From Opitutia bacterium (GTDB lineage Bacteria > Verrucomicrobiota > Verrucomicrobiia > Opitutales > Opitutaceae), in contig JANYBX010000418.1 of the NCBI GenBank assembly GCA_025360615.1, positions 1-45,712 of the forward strand: a stretch of 45,712 bases of DNA. The letters run 5' to 3'. Position 1 is the first letter of the stretch; each line of letters begins with the position of its first letter. The position numbers were made by a program, and so were the translations under genes. This document shows positions 30,469 to 40,810 of this stretch, in pieces. The notes below the pieces were generated by a model that saw only the letters and a program-made list of their open reading frames with translations, did not search any database and was not told where the DNA came from.

Positions 30469-31092
30469 TTACTTCTTCTCCGCCCCGCCCTCGTTCTTCG
30501 CCACCCAAGCCTCATACGCCGCCTGCGGCACGAACCGCAGCGACGCGCTGTTGATGCAATACCGCAGCCCGCCCTGCGCGCGCGGCCCATCCTCGAACAC
30601 GTGCCCGAGATGCGCGCCATCGACGTTGGAGTGAACTTCCACGCGGCGCATCCCGTAGCTCGAGTCCACCGTCTCGCCGACGAAAACTTTTTCGATCGGC
30701 TTCGTGAAACTCGGCCAGCCCGTGCCGCTCTCGAACTTGTCGCGGCTATCGAAGAGCGGCGTCTCGCTGCAGACGGAAAAATAAACGCCATCCGCGTGGT
30801 TGTCCCAATACTCGTTCTGAAACGGCGGCTCCGTCCCCTGCTGCCGGGCCACGCGAAACTGCATCGGCGTCAGCATTTTTTTCCACTCCGTGTCGCTGCG
30901 CTGCACTTTCGTTTTGCCCAGGTCGATCACGACATTCGACGGGAGCCCACACGCGGATTTTTCACCGATTTTGCATTCGAGCGCGTCTTTCGGCGCAACA
31001 GCAGTGACTTCGGAGGTTTTGGTTTTCATTTCAGGTTCGGCCCAGCCCCCTACAGCCAATGCAAAAGAAACGGCGAAGAGGCGAATTTTCAT
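30469..31092 (-). CDS. msrB: Peptide-methionine (R)-S-oxide reductase, exported
   Basis: FRVARQQGTEPPFQNEYWDNHADGVYFSVCSETPLFDSRDKFESGTGWPSFTKPI...VEVHSNVDGAHLGHVFEDGPRAQGGLRYCINSASLRFVP; start at MKIRLFAVSFALAVGGWA (signal peptide). Confidence 0.96.
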   Translation of the reverse strand: MKIRLFAVSFALAVGGWAEPEMKTKTSEVTAVAPKDALECKIGEKSACGLPSNVVIDLGKTKVQRSDTEWKKMLTPMQFRVARQQGTEPPFQNEYWDNHADGVYFSVCSETPLFDSRDKFESGTGWPSFTKPIEKVFVGETVDSSYGMRRVEVHSNVDGAHLGHVFEDGPRAQGGLRYCINSASLRFVPQAAYEAWVAKNEGGAEKK

Positions 31093-31299
31093 GTTACGCG
31101 TGAGAGTAGCCAGTCGTTGAAAATATTCCAGCCGGCGGCTCCGATCATCTGCCCGCTTCGCTCCCGTTCCACGATTTCTCATTTGGCGATTTCGTGCGCG
31201 CGGCCGATCTGGGCAAGGGAAGGCTTCTCTTCCAGCTCATGATCGCGACACTCATGCCGGAGAACGACGACTCCATCCGGGAAAAGGACCGCAGAAGGC

Positions 31300-32928
31300 A
31301 TGACCACTTGCCGGGCGACGTGTGCCGCATGGTTGCGCCTCGCGGTGAACGCAACCGATCCCACCCCAAACGTTGCTGACCCCATTTTAAGGACCACGTT
31401 CGCTACGCTCACGGAAGCCGTCCTCATCACCGATCCCGCCGGCGAAATCGTTTTCGTTAACCACGCCGCCGCCCGTCTCCTCACCCGCGCGCCCGCCGAT
31501 ACTATCGGCCGCCCCATCGACGAAGTTTTCCGCCTCGCCAACCGCCTCTCCGGCCGCCCCGCCGAGAACCCCGTCACCGCCGCGTTCACCTCCGACGGCC
31601 TCCTTCCGCTCAACAACGAGCAGGCGCTCATGCCCGAGCATCTTTTCAACCAAACTTCTTCGCCCTTCGCCGTCGTCGATTCGCCCACCACCCCCGGCGC
31701 CGGTCCCCGCCCGATCGTCTGGACCGCGCGCGCCGTCTACGGACCCGACAGCAAAGCCCGCGGCGTCGTGATCATCTTTCGCGACCCCAACGAAGTCTCC
31801 CTCACCCCCGACGAACTCGTCCGCGCCAACCGCTTCGGAAACCCTCGGCCAGCTCGCCGGCGGCATCGCCCACGATTTCAACAATCTCCTCACCACCATC
31901 CTCGGCACCATCTCGCTCGCCGTCCAGACGCAGGACCCCGCCCCGCTCGCCGACGCCGAGAAAGCCTGCCTCGCCGCAAAAGGCCTCACCAAGCAGCTCC
32001 TCCTCGTCGCGAAAGGCGGCGTCATCACCAGCACCACCGTCACCGCGCAGGAGATACTTGACGACGCCCTCCGCCTCGCCGCCGCCGGCACCACCGCGAT
32101 CGTCGACGTCACGATCGCGCCCGGCACCGATCCCTTCTCCGTCGACCGCGCGCAAATCCTCCAGGTTTTTCAAAACCTCGTCCTCAACGCCATTCAGGCG
32201 ATGCCGCCCCCGCCCCACGTCGGCCGCGTGCAACTCTGCGCGCGCAATCTCGCCCTCGCCGAAAACCAAGTCCCCGGCCTCCCCCACGGCCACTACGTCG
32301 AGTTCGAATCGCGCGACAACGGCAGCGGCATCCCCGCCGAGCACCTCGAAAAAATCTGGGCCCCCTTTTTCACCACCAAGAAGCACGGCACCGGCCTCGG
32401 CCTCGCCACCGTACTCTCCATCGTCCGCAAACACGGCGGCCAGATCGGCCTCAACACCACCGTCGGCATCGGCACCGTCTTCACCGTTTACCTGCCCTCC
32501 ACCGACCGCCCCGCCGAGGTGCAGGCCCGCAAAGCGCCCTCCCTCCGCTTCGGCACCGGCCGCATCCTCTTCATGGATGACGACGAAAAATCTCCACGCT
32601 CACCGCCGGCATGCTCGGCAGCCTCGACTACAAATTCGACCTCGCGAAAAACGGCGAGGAAGCCATCGCGCTCTACCAACGCTACCTCAACATCGGCCGT
32701 CCCTACGATGCCGTCATCTTGGATCTCACGATCGTCGGCGGCATGGGCGGCGAGGACTGTTTTAAGCAACTCGTGCAACTCGATCCCGACATCCGCGCCA
32801 TCGTTTCCAGCGGCTACGACAACGACGACATGGCCCGCCGCTACCTCGAGATGGGCTTCTGCGGCTACCTCACAAAACCCTACCGCGTCGCCGACCTCGG
32901 CAAGATCCTCAAAGGCGTCCTGAGCTAG
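31300..32928 (+). pseudogene. PAS domain hybrid histidine kinase with response-regulator receiver, disrupted by two frameshifts
   Basis: Frame 1: LTEAVLITDPAGEIVFVNHAAARLL (PAS). Frame 2: TLGQLAGGIAHDFNNLLTTILG (H-box), LVLNAIQAM, RDNGSGIP, KHGTGLGLATVLSIVRKHGG (ATPase), then ILFMDDDE. Frame 1 again: MLGSLDYKFDLAKNGEEAIALYQ...YDAVILDLTIVGGMGG...AIVSSGYDNDDMARRYLEMGFCGYLTKPY (receiver). N-terminal start uncertain. Confidence 0.8.
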
Positions 32929-32936
32929 ACGCGCCT

Positions 32937-32962
32937 GTAGGCCCGACCGCTGGTCGGGCTTC
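32937..32962. repeat. Palindromic element between convergent genes (GTAG-stem-loop family)
   Basis: GTAGGCCCGACCGCTGGTCGGGCTTC; stem CCCGACC/GGTCGGG. Confidence 0.75.
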
Positions 32963-32999
32963 GGAAACCAGTGGGAAAACCGTGACACCACGCCCCGCC

Positions 33000-33668
33000 T
33001 CACCGCACCGCCACATAAAGCACAAACACCCGCGGCTGGCCCTCGACCATCGCGCTGAGCCGGATCGTCGCCTGCGCGATCTTAGCCGTGCTGATGGGTT
33101 TGATTTTCACCCGATAGCGGCCCTTGGTCGCGAGGGTTTCGAGGCGGGCGGTAAAAGTCGGTTCCGCGCACTGCACGTCGCCGATTACGACCAGCTCCGG
33201 CGTGGGTGCCAAGAGTTCGATTTCCTTTTCCACCCCCGGCTCGCCCACGCCCCAAAACAGTTGCTTGGGGTGAATCCCCAGCAATTCGGGGATGTCCACC
33301 GTCAGCCGCAGCCGCTGGGGATCGTTCGGCGCGTCGTCGGTCCGCACGGCGATTGATTTCTCCTGTCGACCCTCGCGACCGCCAAGCGCCAGCTCCGCGC
33401 GAATCACGCCCGCCTCCCCCGGCGCATAGGCCGCCTTGTCCGCCTTCGCCGTCGTGCAACTGCAACTCGGCGCTACGGAGAGAATCGTGACCGTCTGGTC
33501 GCTCGTATTCCGAAAGCGGTACTCGGCGACCGCCGTCGCAGCCGTGGCGATCGGCTGGACGGCGACAGAGGTCGTCAACCAAGCAAGCCCCGCGGCTGAG
33601 AGGTGATCGACGAAAAAGCCTAGTAATACAACGAGGCAGCCGCGGCGAAGAAGGAAATAGCGATTCAT
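33000..33668 (-). CDS. DUF1573 domain-containing exported protein
   Basis: Hydrophobic N-terminus; EYRFRNTSDQTVTILSVAPSCSCTTAKADKAAYAPGEAGVIRAEL, the hallmark DUF1573 block (F.N.g...l.I..v..sCgCt......y.PGe.g.i). Confidence 0.9.
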   Translation of the reverse strand: MNRYFLLRRGCLVVLLGFFVDHLSAAGLAWLTTSVAVQPIATAATAVAEYRFRNTSDQTVTILSVAPSCSCTTAKADKAAYAPGEAGVIRAELALGGREGRQEKSIAVRTDDAPNDPQRLRLTVDIPELLGIHPKQLFWGVGEPGVEKEIELLAPTPELVVIGDVQCAEPTFTARLETLATKGRYRVKIKPISTAKIAQATIRLSAMVEGQPRVFVLYVAVR

Positions 33669-33771
33669 TATTACAGCCTAATGTGTCACCTGGAAAAATC
33701 AATCGTGGTAAAAGATGAAACCCAACCCGTCTCGGGCTCCTCATTAACATCGTTGGGTTAAACAGAACCGC

Positions 33772-34053
33772 TCATAGAACCGTCAATGTAAACGACGCAT
33801 AGTTAACTTGCATGTTGCCTAAAACTGGATCTTCAGCATCTCCATGAGTTATATAATATAGAGCGTCGATATTAGTAAAGCTCTCAGGCGAATATTCATC
33901 TATGATAACGGACCTCCCTAATTGTCCCTCATAGAATGTATAGGCTCCCAAAGATTGCGGAGTCCAGGTCACCACCAAATCCCTCGGCCTCATGGACGGC
34001 ATGAACGCCCCGAGTCCATCTTGCAACTGATCGTTGCTCTGCGGATCGCTCAT
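33772..34053 (-). CDS. Hypothetical protein (93 aa), possibly a 5'-truncated remnant
   Basis: Open ORF MSDPQSNDQLQDGLGAFMPSMRPRDLVVTWTPQSLGAYTFYEGQLGRSVIIDEYSPESFTN...; no recognised family. Confidence 0.45.
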   Translation of the reverse strand: MSDPQSNDQLQDGLGAFMPSMRPRDLVVTWTPQSLGAYTFYEGQLGRSVIIDEYSPESFTNIDALYYITHGDAEDPVLGNMQVNYASFTLTVL

Positions 34054-34188
34054 TAGTATTTCAATAATCGTAATTAGCGGGGGCGTAACCCGCTCACCAT
34101 GTTAATCGTTCCGGAGCGAGCGGATATAATGCCAGGTGCGAGCATTGCCACGGCGAAGCTAAGCGCTGAATATACAATTCGTTTTTGG

Positions 34189-35034
34189 TCATAATTTGTT
34201 GTTTAGCTCGACGGATTGCGTATGATTTTGCCCGCTAAAAGAACTCGTGGCCGCTTTGGTTTCGGAGGCAGGCGGTGCAGACTGAATGGGGTATTTCTCT
34301 AAAATACCCCTAACCACCTCTACAGTGAGCCTGTGTCCTCCAAGGAGTGGGGATCCCTCCCAGCGAACAATCCCTTGCGGATCGATGATCATAACATGGG
34401 GGATAGCCGTGACCTCAACCTGGCTTTTCATGCGCTTCCGCGTGTCCGTCGCACTATAGTATTCTATTCGTGGCTCCTTATGCGCCCGAACCTCTTGCTC
34501 CGGTTCATCGGACAGGCCGATCACCACCAGTTTGTCGCCGAAAGTCGCGTGGATTTTATTTAACTCTTCGATCGCCTCCCGGCATGGCTCGCACCATGTT
34601 GCCATAAAATCGACCAAAATGAATTTTCCTTGGGTATCGGGAGCGGCGGAAATCCAAGTCTCTACGATCAGATCCGGTGCCCTTTGGTTAATGAACGATT
34701 TGGCCCACGGTTTTCTTTCGACGGGTGCTAAATGCGCGACGCCGGGGCCGCGTATATCTCGCAGAAGTCCCGTAAGTTCATTTAGTTGCTGCCGTTGTTT
34801 CTGTGGATCCTTAGTCGTTAAATCCATGGCATTCGCCCTCTCATAAAATTGACGGCGCAGTTTCTGATTGGCCTCAGATTGACCGACCCGCACATCGTGT
34901 CGATGGAGTCCCCGGTAAAGGTTGAGCAGCACTGGCCCAACGGTAATAGCCCCTATCACAAAAGGACATGCCAGCACCAGAAATATCAAGACACGTTGCC
35001 AAGGCTTGAGGGCCTCAAAAGATCGTGTTTTCAC
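34189..35034 (-). CDS. TlpA-like membrane-anchored thioredoxin-fold protein
   Basis: N-terminal TM (VLIFLVLACPFVIGAITVGPVLL) and FILVDFMATWCEPCREAIEELNKIHATFGDKLVVIGLSDEP; WCxxC active site, cis-Pro region ITAIPHVMIIDPQGIVRWEG-like (VTAIPHVMIIDPQGIVRWEG). Confidence 0.92.
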   Translation of the reverse strand: MKTRSFEALKPWQRVLIFLVLACPFVIGAITVGPVLLNLYRGLHRHDVRVGQSEANQKLRRQFYERANAMDLTTKDPQKQRQQLNELTGLLRDIRGPGVAHLAPVERKPWAKSFINQRAPDLIVETWISAAPDTQGKFILVDFMATWCEPCREAIEELNKIHATFGDKLVVIGLSDEPEQEVRAHKEPRIEYYSATDTRKRMKSQVEVTAIPHVMIIDPQGIVRWEGSPLLGGHRLTVEVVRGILEKYPIQSAPPASETKAATSSFSGQNHTQSVELNNKL

Positions 35035-35055
35035 AAATAAGCCACTGCCTTAGTT

Positions 35056-35379
35056 TCATGGCTCAGGAACATAAAATTGATAGTGTATTAAAAGGATTGT
35101 CAGAAATAATATCATTACGAGCGCCGTTACACGGAGAAATATCGTAACCGGGCGCGACCATTTTAACGAAAACGCCAAGTGGTTAACCAACAGCATGAAT
35201 GCAACAATCAAACTGCCGCTCCGAACGTGATGCAGATTTTCACTCGGGCGCACCGAAACCCACAACCAAAGGTTGCACGCTAGCAAGGCAAGAACAGCGA
35301 TCAACATTCCGAAACGATAAACCGGATGAGTCATGAAAGAATGATTAGGCGGATCAGCCAGGAAGGATGGCGCATTCAT
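35056..35379 (-). CDS. Small membrane protein, about three predicted TM segments
   Basis: 107 aa: FGMLIAVLALLACNLWLWVSV, SGSLIVAFMLLVNHLAFSL, VTIFLRVTALVMILFLTILLIHYQF; between the RHS gene and the tlpA-like gene. Confidence 0.65.
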   Translation of the reverse strand: MNAPSFLADPPNHSFMTHPVYRFGMLIAVLALLACNLWLWVSVRPSENLHHVRSGSLIVAFMLLVNHLAFSLKWSRPVTIFLRVTALVMILFLTILLIHYQFYVPEP

Positions 35380-35487
35380 ATAAGTTTGAGTTAGTTTTTG
35401 AATCGCGGCTGCAAATTGCGATGAACTTAAATTGTTTGGGTGTTATTCCCGTAAGTTATATTACTGATATTTCTCACGTGATTTATG

Positions 35488-38400
35488 CTATTTACAAGGG
35501 CAGCCGGCAAGGCGGCCCGAATTTATTTCGACGCAAGCCTGCCATTCATCGTAGCGAGCAAACAATACATCTTCCGCACTTTTCCTTGCCTCCACTGCGG
35601 AATATAAAGCAGACCCAGCGATGTCAAAGGCCACGGACGCCCGCTCGGCGGCCGCTATAGCCTGTTGATTGAACCCATCTGCCAGTAGCGCCGTGGCCGA
35701 AAGCCCTATGCAAACTGGAATTGTGGCCCCGGCAGTAAACAAAACAGACACCCAGCAAGCTTCAGCAGCTCCGGTTGCCATAACGGCCGCAGCGGTTGTC
35801 CATATCGCGTAGCTTACTGCATCCTGGAATGCACCGGACGCGCTGTCATATGCTGCTTGAGCGCTATTAACATCCCTATCTGCGGCTAAAACAGGGCCCA
35901 TCGCCGCCAACATTGCACTCGCAAGACCTTCGCAGCACATCCCATATGGATCTCTTGTGTTTACGAATGAATTGATCGTGTAACGATACAGGTTCACGTC
36001 TCTCGCCCCGAAACGCAGCGGGTCAGTTTGTAGAAAACGACCCAAGATCGCGGAGTAGGCGCGATTCCGATAGTTGTAGATACCGGTAGAAGCTAGCCAT
36101 TCACGACCCGTATAGAGAAAACAATAACCGGTGACCGAAATGGAACGAGCTTGATATGAACTCGAGAGAAAACTGGGTTTCCCGCTAACATTATAGCGGA
36201 TGCGCTCGATCAGTTCACCCTGCTTGTTCGCAATGGCAATCGTGCTACCCAGTGCGTCGGTGAGGGGGTAAAGAGTCTGCGACCCTACGAGCGAGACGAG
36301 GATTTCGTCAACCCGAAGACCCTGCACATAGCGAGCGGCGGAACTACCATCGAGCTTGCGCTCCGCAAGGAGGTTCCAGTTGTCGTAAGTCAGCGCTCGA
36401 GAATCAGCCGTCGCGAGGTTCCAGTGGCCTTGGCTGCCGCGGCTGTAAACTTTGCGGAGAATGCAACGTCCCTTGGGATCATAGAAGAAATCCGTTTTGG
36501 AGTCACCGGAGGTCGGCACAATCTGCGCGGTGGATGGCTCGACGCTGAGCAGTCGATTCTGCCCGTCGTAGCGGTAGCTTTGGCGACCATCGTCCGTGAG
36601 ATTACCGTTCGAATCGTAGATCAGCGGGGTGTGCAGACTGCCGACATTGAGACGAGTGTATTGGTTGAGTGAGTTGGTAGTATAGGTCGTAGCCGATACC
36701 GGCGAGCCGGCAGCCAAAAACGTGGTCGCAGTTCGGTTGCCAGTGGGATCATAGTCGAAGGTCTCGCGACCGGCGGAACTCGTGCCGTAGTCGGCGGAGG
36801 TGAGCTGACCGGTGGCATCGTAGCTGTAGTTCTCTGAGATACCGTCTTCATGGGTTTGTGCAGTGCGGCGACCGAGCTGGTCGAGCGTATAGCGGGAGTT
36901 GGCTATCATGGTACCGGCACGAGCGTGAGTGATGTCGGTCAATCGTTCAGCCATGTCGTAGGTGTAGGCGGTTGCGATGCCGCTGTCACGGGTGAGTTTT
37001 GCGATTTGGCCGAGTGGATTGTAATCATAGGTTGCGAGCGGGGCGCGACCACCGCCGTTGGTGTCGATGGTGATGATCCGGTTGCGGGCATCGTAAGCAT
37101 AGCTCACGTCGGTGCGATCAGGGTAGATGAGATCGGATCGGCGGCCGAGTTCGTCGTAGTTGTATTTTATCGTGTGCGAATCGAGGCCGGGGACGATGGC
37201 GGATAGGTCGCTGGTTTCCGAAGCGAGCAGGCCTCGATCATCGTAAGCATAAGTGAGCTTGGCGTTGCCGTTGTCCGTACTTATTAGGCGGCCGGCAGTA
37301 TCGTAGCGATAAGCGACATTCGGTGCGGCCCCGGCCGGGCTCCATGTTTCGCTCACGGGTTGGTTAGAAGCGTTGTAGATGATCGTCTTGGTCTGGCCTG
37401 CACGGTTGATGCTCGTGACAAGATTGCCGGCGAGATCGTAGGTCCATTTTTCCTCGGAAACGTCGGGATAGATCATTGAGGTTTTGTGGCGGAGCGCATC
37501 ATAGGTAAATCGGTAGGTTTTTCCATTGGCGTCAGTCAGGGATAATTGGTTGCCAGCAGCATCGTAAGTATAGCTGGTGATCGCACCGGCAGCGTCGGTG
37601 GTCGTGAGCAGATGATCCTGTGCGTCGTAGGTGTTTCGAACCACGATGCCGTCAGGGCGCGTGGTCGTGAGGATATTCCCGTGAGCATCGTAACTCCAGC
37701 GGGTGGCGCGGCCGAGGCCATCCAGAGCACTTAAGCGGTGGCCGAGAGAATCGTAAGAGTATTCCATTTTATGGCCAAGGGTGTCAGCCGTGGAGAGAAC
37801 ACGATTGCCCGCGTCATAAGTGACCGTGGTTTCGACGCCATCCGGTGAAGTGGATTTTGTCACGCGACCAACAGCATCGTAGCTCCAACTCTGGCGCTTG
37901 CCGTCAGGATAGGTCAGCGCGGTGCGGCGTTTACCATCATAGATGGTGCTGAATTTCTGGCCTGCGGCATCGATGAGCTGCTTGATATTGCCCATCGCGT
38001 CGTAAGCGTAGCGAGTGACATGACCGGTCGCATCGGTTCTCGCAGTGCGGCGACCGGCACTATCGTAGTCATTTTTCACGATCCCGCCGCCAGGCAGGGC
38101 GATACTCACAATATGGCCTTGGGCATCGTAAGCCTCCTGGATAGTGCGACCTGAAGGATCTGCGGCAGAGAGATTGTGATGCTGGTCATCGTAGGTATAT
38201 CGACTAACGCGACCAAGAGGATCAGTGACGGTGGTAAGATTGTCGTCGTTGTCGTAACCGTAGGTCGTAGTGGCCTGCGTGGGTGCGCCGACCGCAACCG
38301 TCTGGGCGACCAGTCGGTTTTCCGTATCGTAAAGACGCTGGATGACTGTGCCGTCGTGCTGCACGATACGCGAGGGTTTGTCCACAAGGATGCACGAGCC

Positions 38401-40719
38401 GCAGCCTTGGGATCCGGGTAGCTGGGTATAGTCAAACGTGGTCACGCGGCCAGCGTGGTCTTCCTGCCGGATGACGCGGCCAAGATCGTCGTAGGTGAGT
38501 TTGGTGGTGCGGCCCAGTTGGTCGGTCTCGGCGATTTTCCGCCCGTAAGCATCGTAGGCAAATTGCCTCGTCGTACCATCGGAGTGAGTGAACTTGGTGA
38601 GGAGTCCTCGCTCGTTACGCCCGCGACGGGAGGTGCGGCCGAGAGGATCAGTTACGGATATGACGCGGCCCGCCGTGTCGTAACCATACTGGGTGACGCC
38701 GCCACGCGGGTTGGTCCACGAGGCCTTCCGACCTTGGGTATCGTAGACGAACTTATGGAGGCCGCCGTCGACTTGGCTGAAGGATACAACCCGGCCGAGC
38801 GCGTCGTAGGTAAAATTATGCACAGTGCCATCGGGAGAATGAACGAGGGTAACTCTGCCATTCCCATCGCGTTCCAGGGACGTTTCTTTGCCGAATTGAT
38901 CGGTCGTTTTCAACTTTCGGCCGGCCGAGTCGAACGTGTGTTGTTGGATAACTTTCGCGTCGCGTTGATGGCTAGTCACTCGCCCGCCGGCATCGTAGGT
39001 GAAAGTGGTTCGACGACCGACGTGGTCGGTTTGCGCAACGAGCCGGCCCGCGCCGCCATCAGCGTATTCGAAGGCGGTCTTGCGGCCGAGGCCATCGGTG
39101 CGCTCGGTGGGCCGGCCATTGGTCGATTTGGGCACGACATAGCTGACCGAGCGCAAGTCGGAATAGTTGACCGTGCGCTTGTCGGGATTGGCGGGATCGA
39201 GTTCGAGACTCGCGTAAACGCCGCCGGTGGCGGGGTTGATCTCCTGGTGGATCATGCCGAGCTGATCGTGATAGGCGTAGCGAATGCGCTTGGCGGGGCC
39301 GTCGTAGCGCGCGTCGTCAGCTTCCACCAGTAGCGGCCGCAAGATAGGCCGGGGATCGTTTTTCACCCAGTCGTAGCTATAATGCGCCGCCGTGCCATCG
39401 CCGTATTGCGCTTGGTTGAGCACGGCAAATTCGTAACCAGTGGCGGGCTCGACCGCTGTTTGATACGCATAACTTACAGTGTGACCATCGCTACCGGTCA
39501 CATGATCGAGCACGGTACGCACCCCGTCCTTCGCCTGAAGCACTTCGATGATCGCACCATTCAACGAACTCTCCCTGCCAACAGCGGCAAGGACGCGAAT
39601 TTTTCCCACTGCACCTTTCCCGCCGGTGCCCAAGTCGAGCAGGCACACCCGCATGCCCAGCGAAGCGGTGGCAGGATTGCCATCGCAAAATGCTGCGGTG
39701 GTCATTGGCTTATCGGATTGATCGTTCGTACCGGTGAATGTGCCGCGCAACACCGCATTGGAGGGGGAGAGAAATTGGATTTCGGCGAGATCGATCGATC
39801 CACCCGCCTGCTGCGCCCGCAGGCGGATATACTGTGTCGAACTCGTCTGCAGCACTGGAGTGACTGTCAATTCAATCCACTGGTTGGGTGCAGGCACCGT
39901 CTGGATTGCGCCGACCCGCGTCCAAAGGCCTTGCTTGAACGGAACTGTTTTGTAAGCGAGTACAAGCTGCCGGCCCGCCGCCTCGGTCACTTGCGTGAGG
40001 TATCCCTGGCTGTTGTAAACCAAATGTGTCGCGAGGCCGAAGGTGTCGGTCAGCGTCTGCATTTCATACCGGTTGCCAGCGGAGGAGGTTTTTGTGACAA
40101 AGTGCATTCGTGTCCCCTGCCCCGTGGTGATGTCGAAGCCGTCTACGGTCACATTGATTTTTTCCGCATGCAGCGCTTCAGCGGCCCAGCCGCCGGACGC
40201 AAGCGGGCCAAAATAACGGCGCGTACCGGACGGATAGACCAGTTCCAACGCAGGGCGGCTGTTTTCGCCGGTGGGATGCTCGACGAGATCGAACTGCCAG
40301 TTGTGCCGCCAGCTTCCGCCCACTCCAAAATAAGCGATACCCTCTCGTCCAATCGTATTGTGGTGCCGGGTAAATCCAAATTTGCCGTGGGCCGCGCCCT
40401 TTACCTCCAAATCCTGCACCTTGCGTGTCACGTTGCCGGAGAAGACTTGGAATGGATTCACGCCTTCACCGTCGATTCCGGCACAACAGTCACCCGTGCA
40501 ATCTTGCTGATCGTCTCCCGAAGAAATGTATTCGTCGGTGACAGAGTCAAAAGTGTCGTAGTGGCCAATCCAGCAACCTGTAGCGGTGTCGCAGTCGCCT
40601 TGCACTCATTCATCATACGTGTCGTCTTCACAAGCCGAAAGCCTAGGCGGACAACAAAGCGTGGCCGAGATAAACGTGGCCAAAAATAATCGAATTAAAC
40701 TTGCTTGTGGAGTTTTCAT
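35488..40719 (-). CDS. RHS/YD-repeat protein with signal peptide, interrupted by one in-frame TGA (40606-40608)
   Basis: 35488-40605 is one open frame with dozens of YDxxGR / G...Y.YD repeats and the RHS core end (YRYTINSFVNTRDPYGM). Hand translation upstream in the same frame gives MKTPQASLIRLFLATFISATLCCPPRLSACEDDTYDE-TGA-VQGDCDTATGCW, so the likely full gene starts at ATG 40719. Confidence 0.85.
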
Positions 40720-40810
40720 GAAACGATTTCTGAGAGATTATAATAATAAGAAGATTAAAACTGATGAGGAACGGGTGAGGTAGGGGCTACTGTAGGGCTG
40801 ATTTCCGGTC

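Noticed and set aside
31179-31380. Minus-strand frame ...RRNHAAHVARQVVMPSAVLFPDGVVVLRHECRDHELEEKPSLAQIGRAHEIAK upstream of the kinase
   Set aside because: Looks somewhat protein-like but has no recognised domain and overlaps the kinase N-terminal frame; not enough to call a gene.
36400-39500. Regularly spaced repeats (…tcgtaxxxgta… / GGCGACCG…) suggesting CRISPR or tandem array
   Set aside because: They are the codons of RHS YD repeats in one open frame; spacing and sequence vary and there are no unique spacers between identical repeats.
40606-40650. Bacterial SECIS element downstream of the RHS TGA
   Set aside because: I could not draw a convincing hairpin with a conserved apical loop by eye; left as a test rather than a claim.
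40586-40783. 65-aa plus-strand ORF opposite the RHS signal peptide
   Set aside because: Antisense to the signal peptide region; no supporting features.
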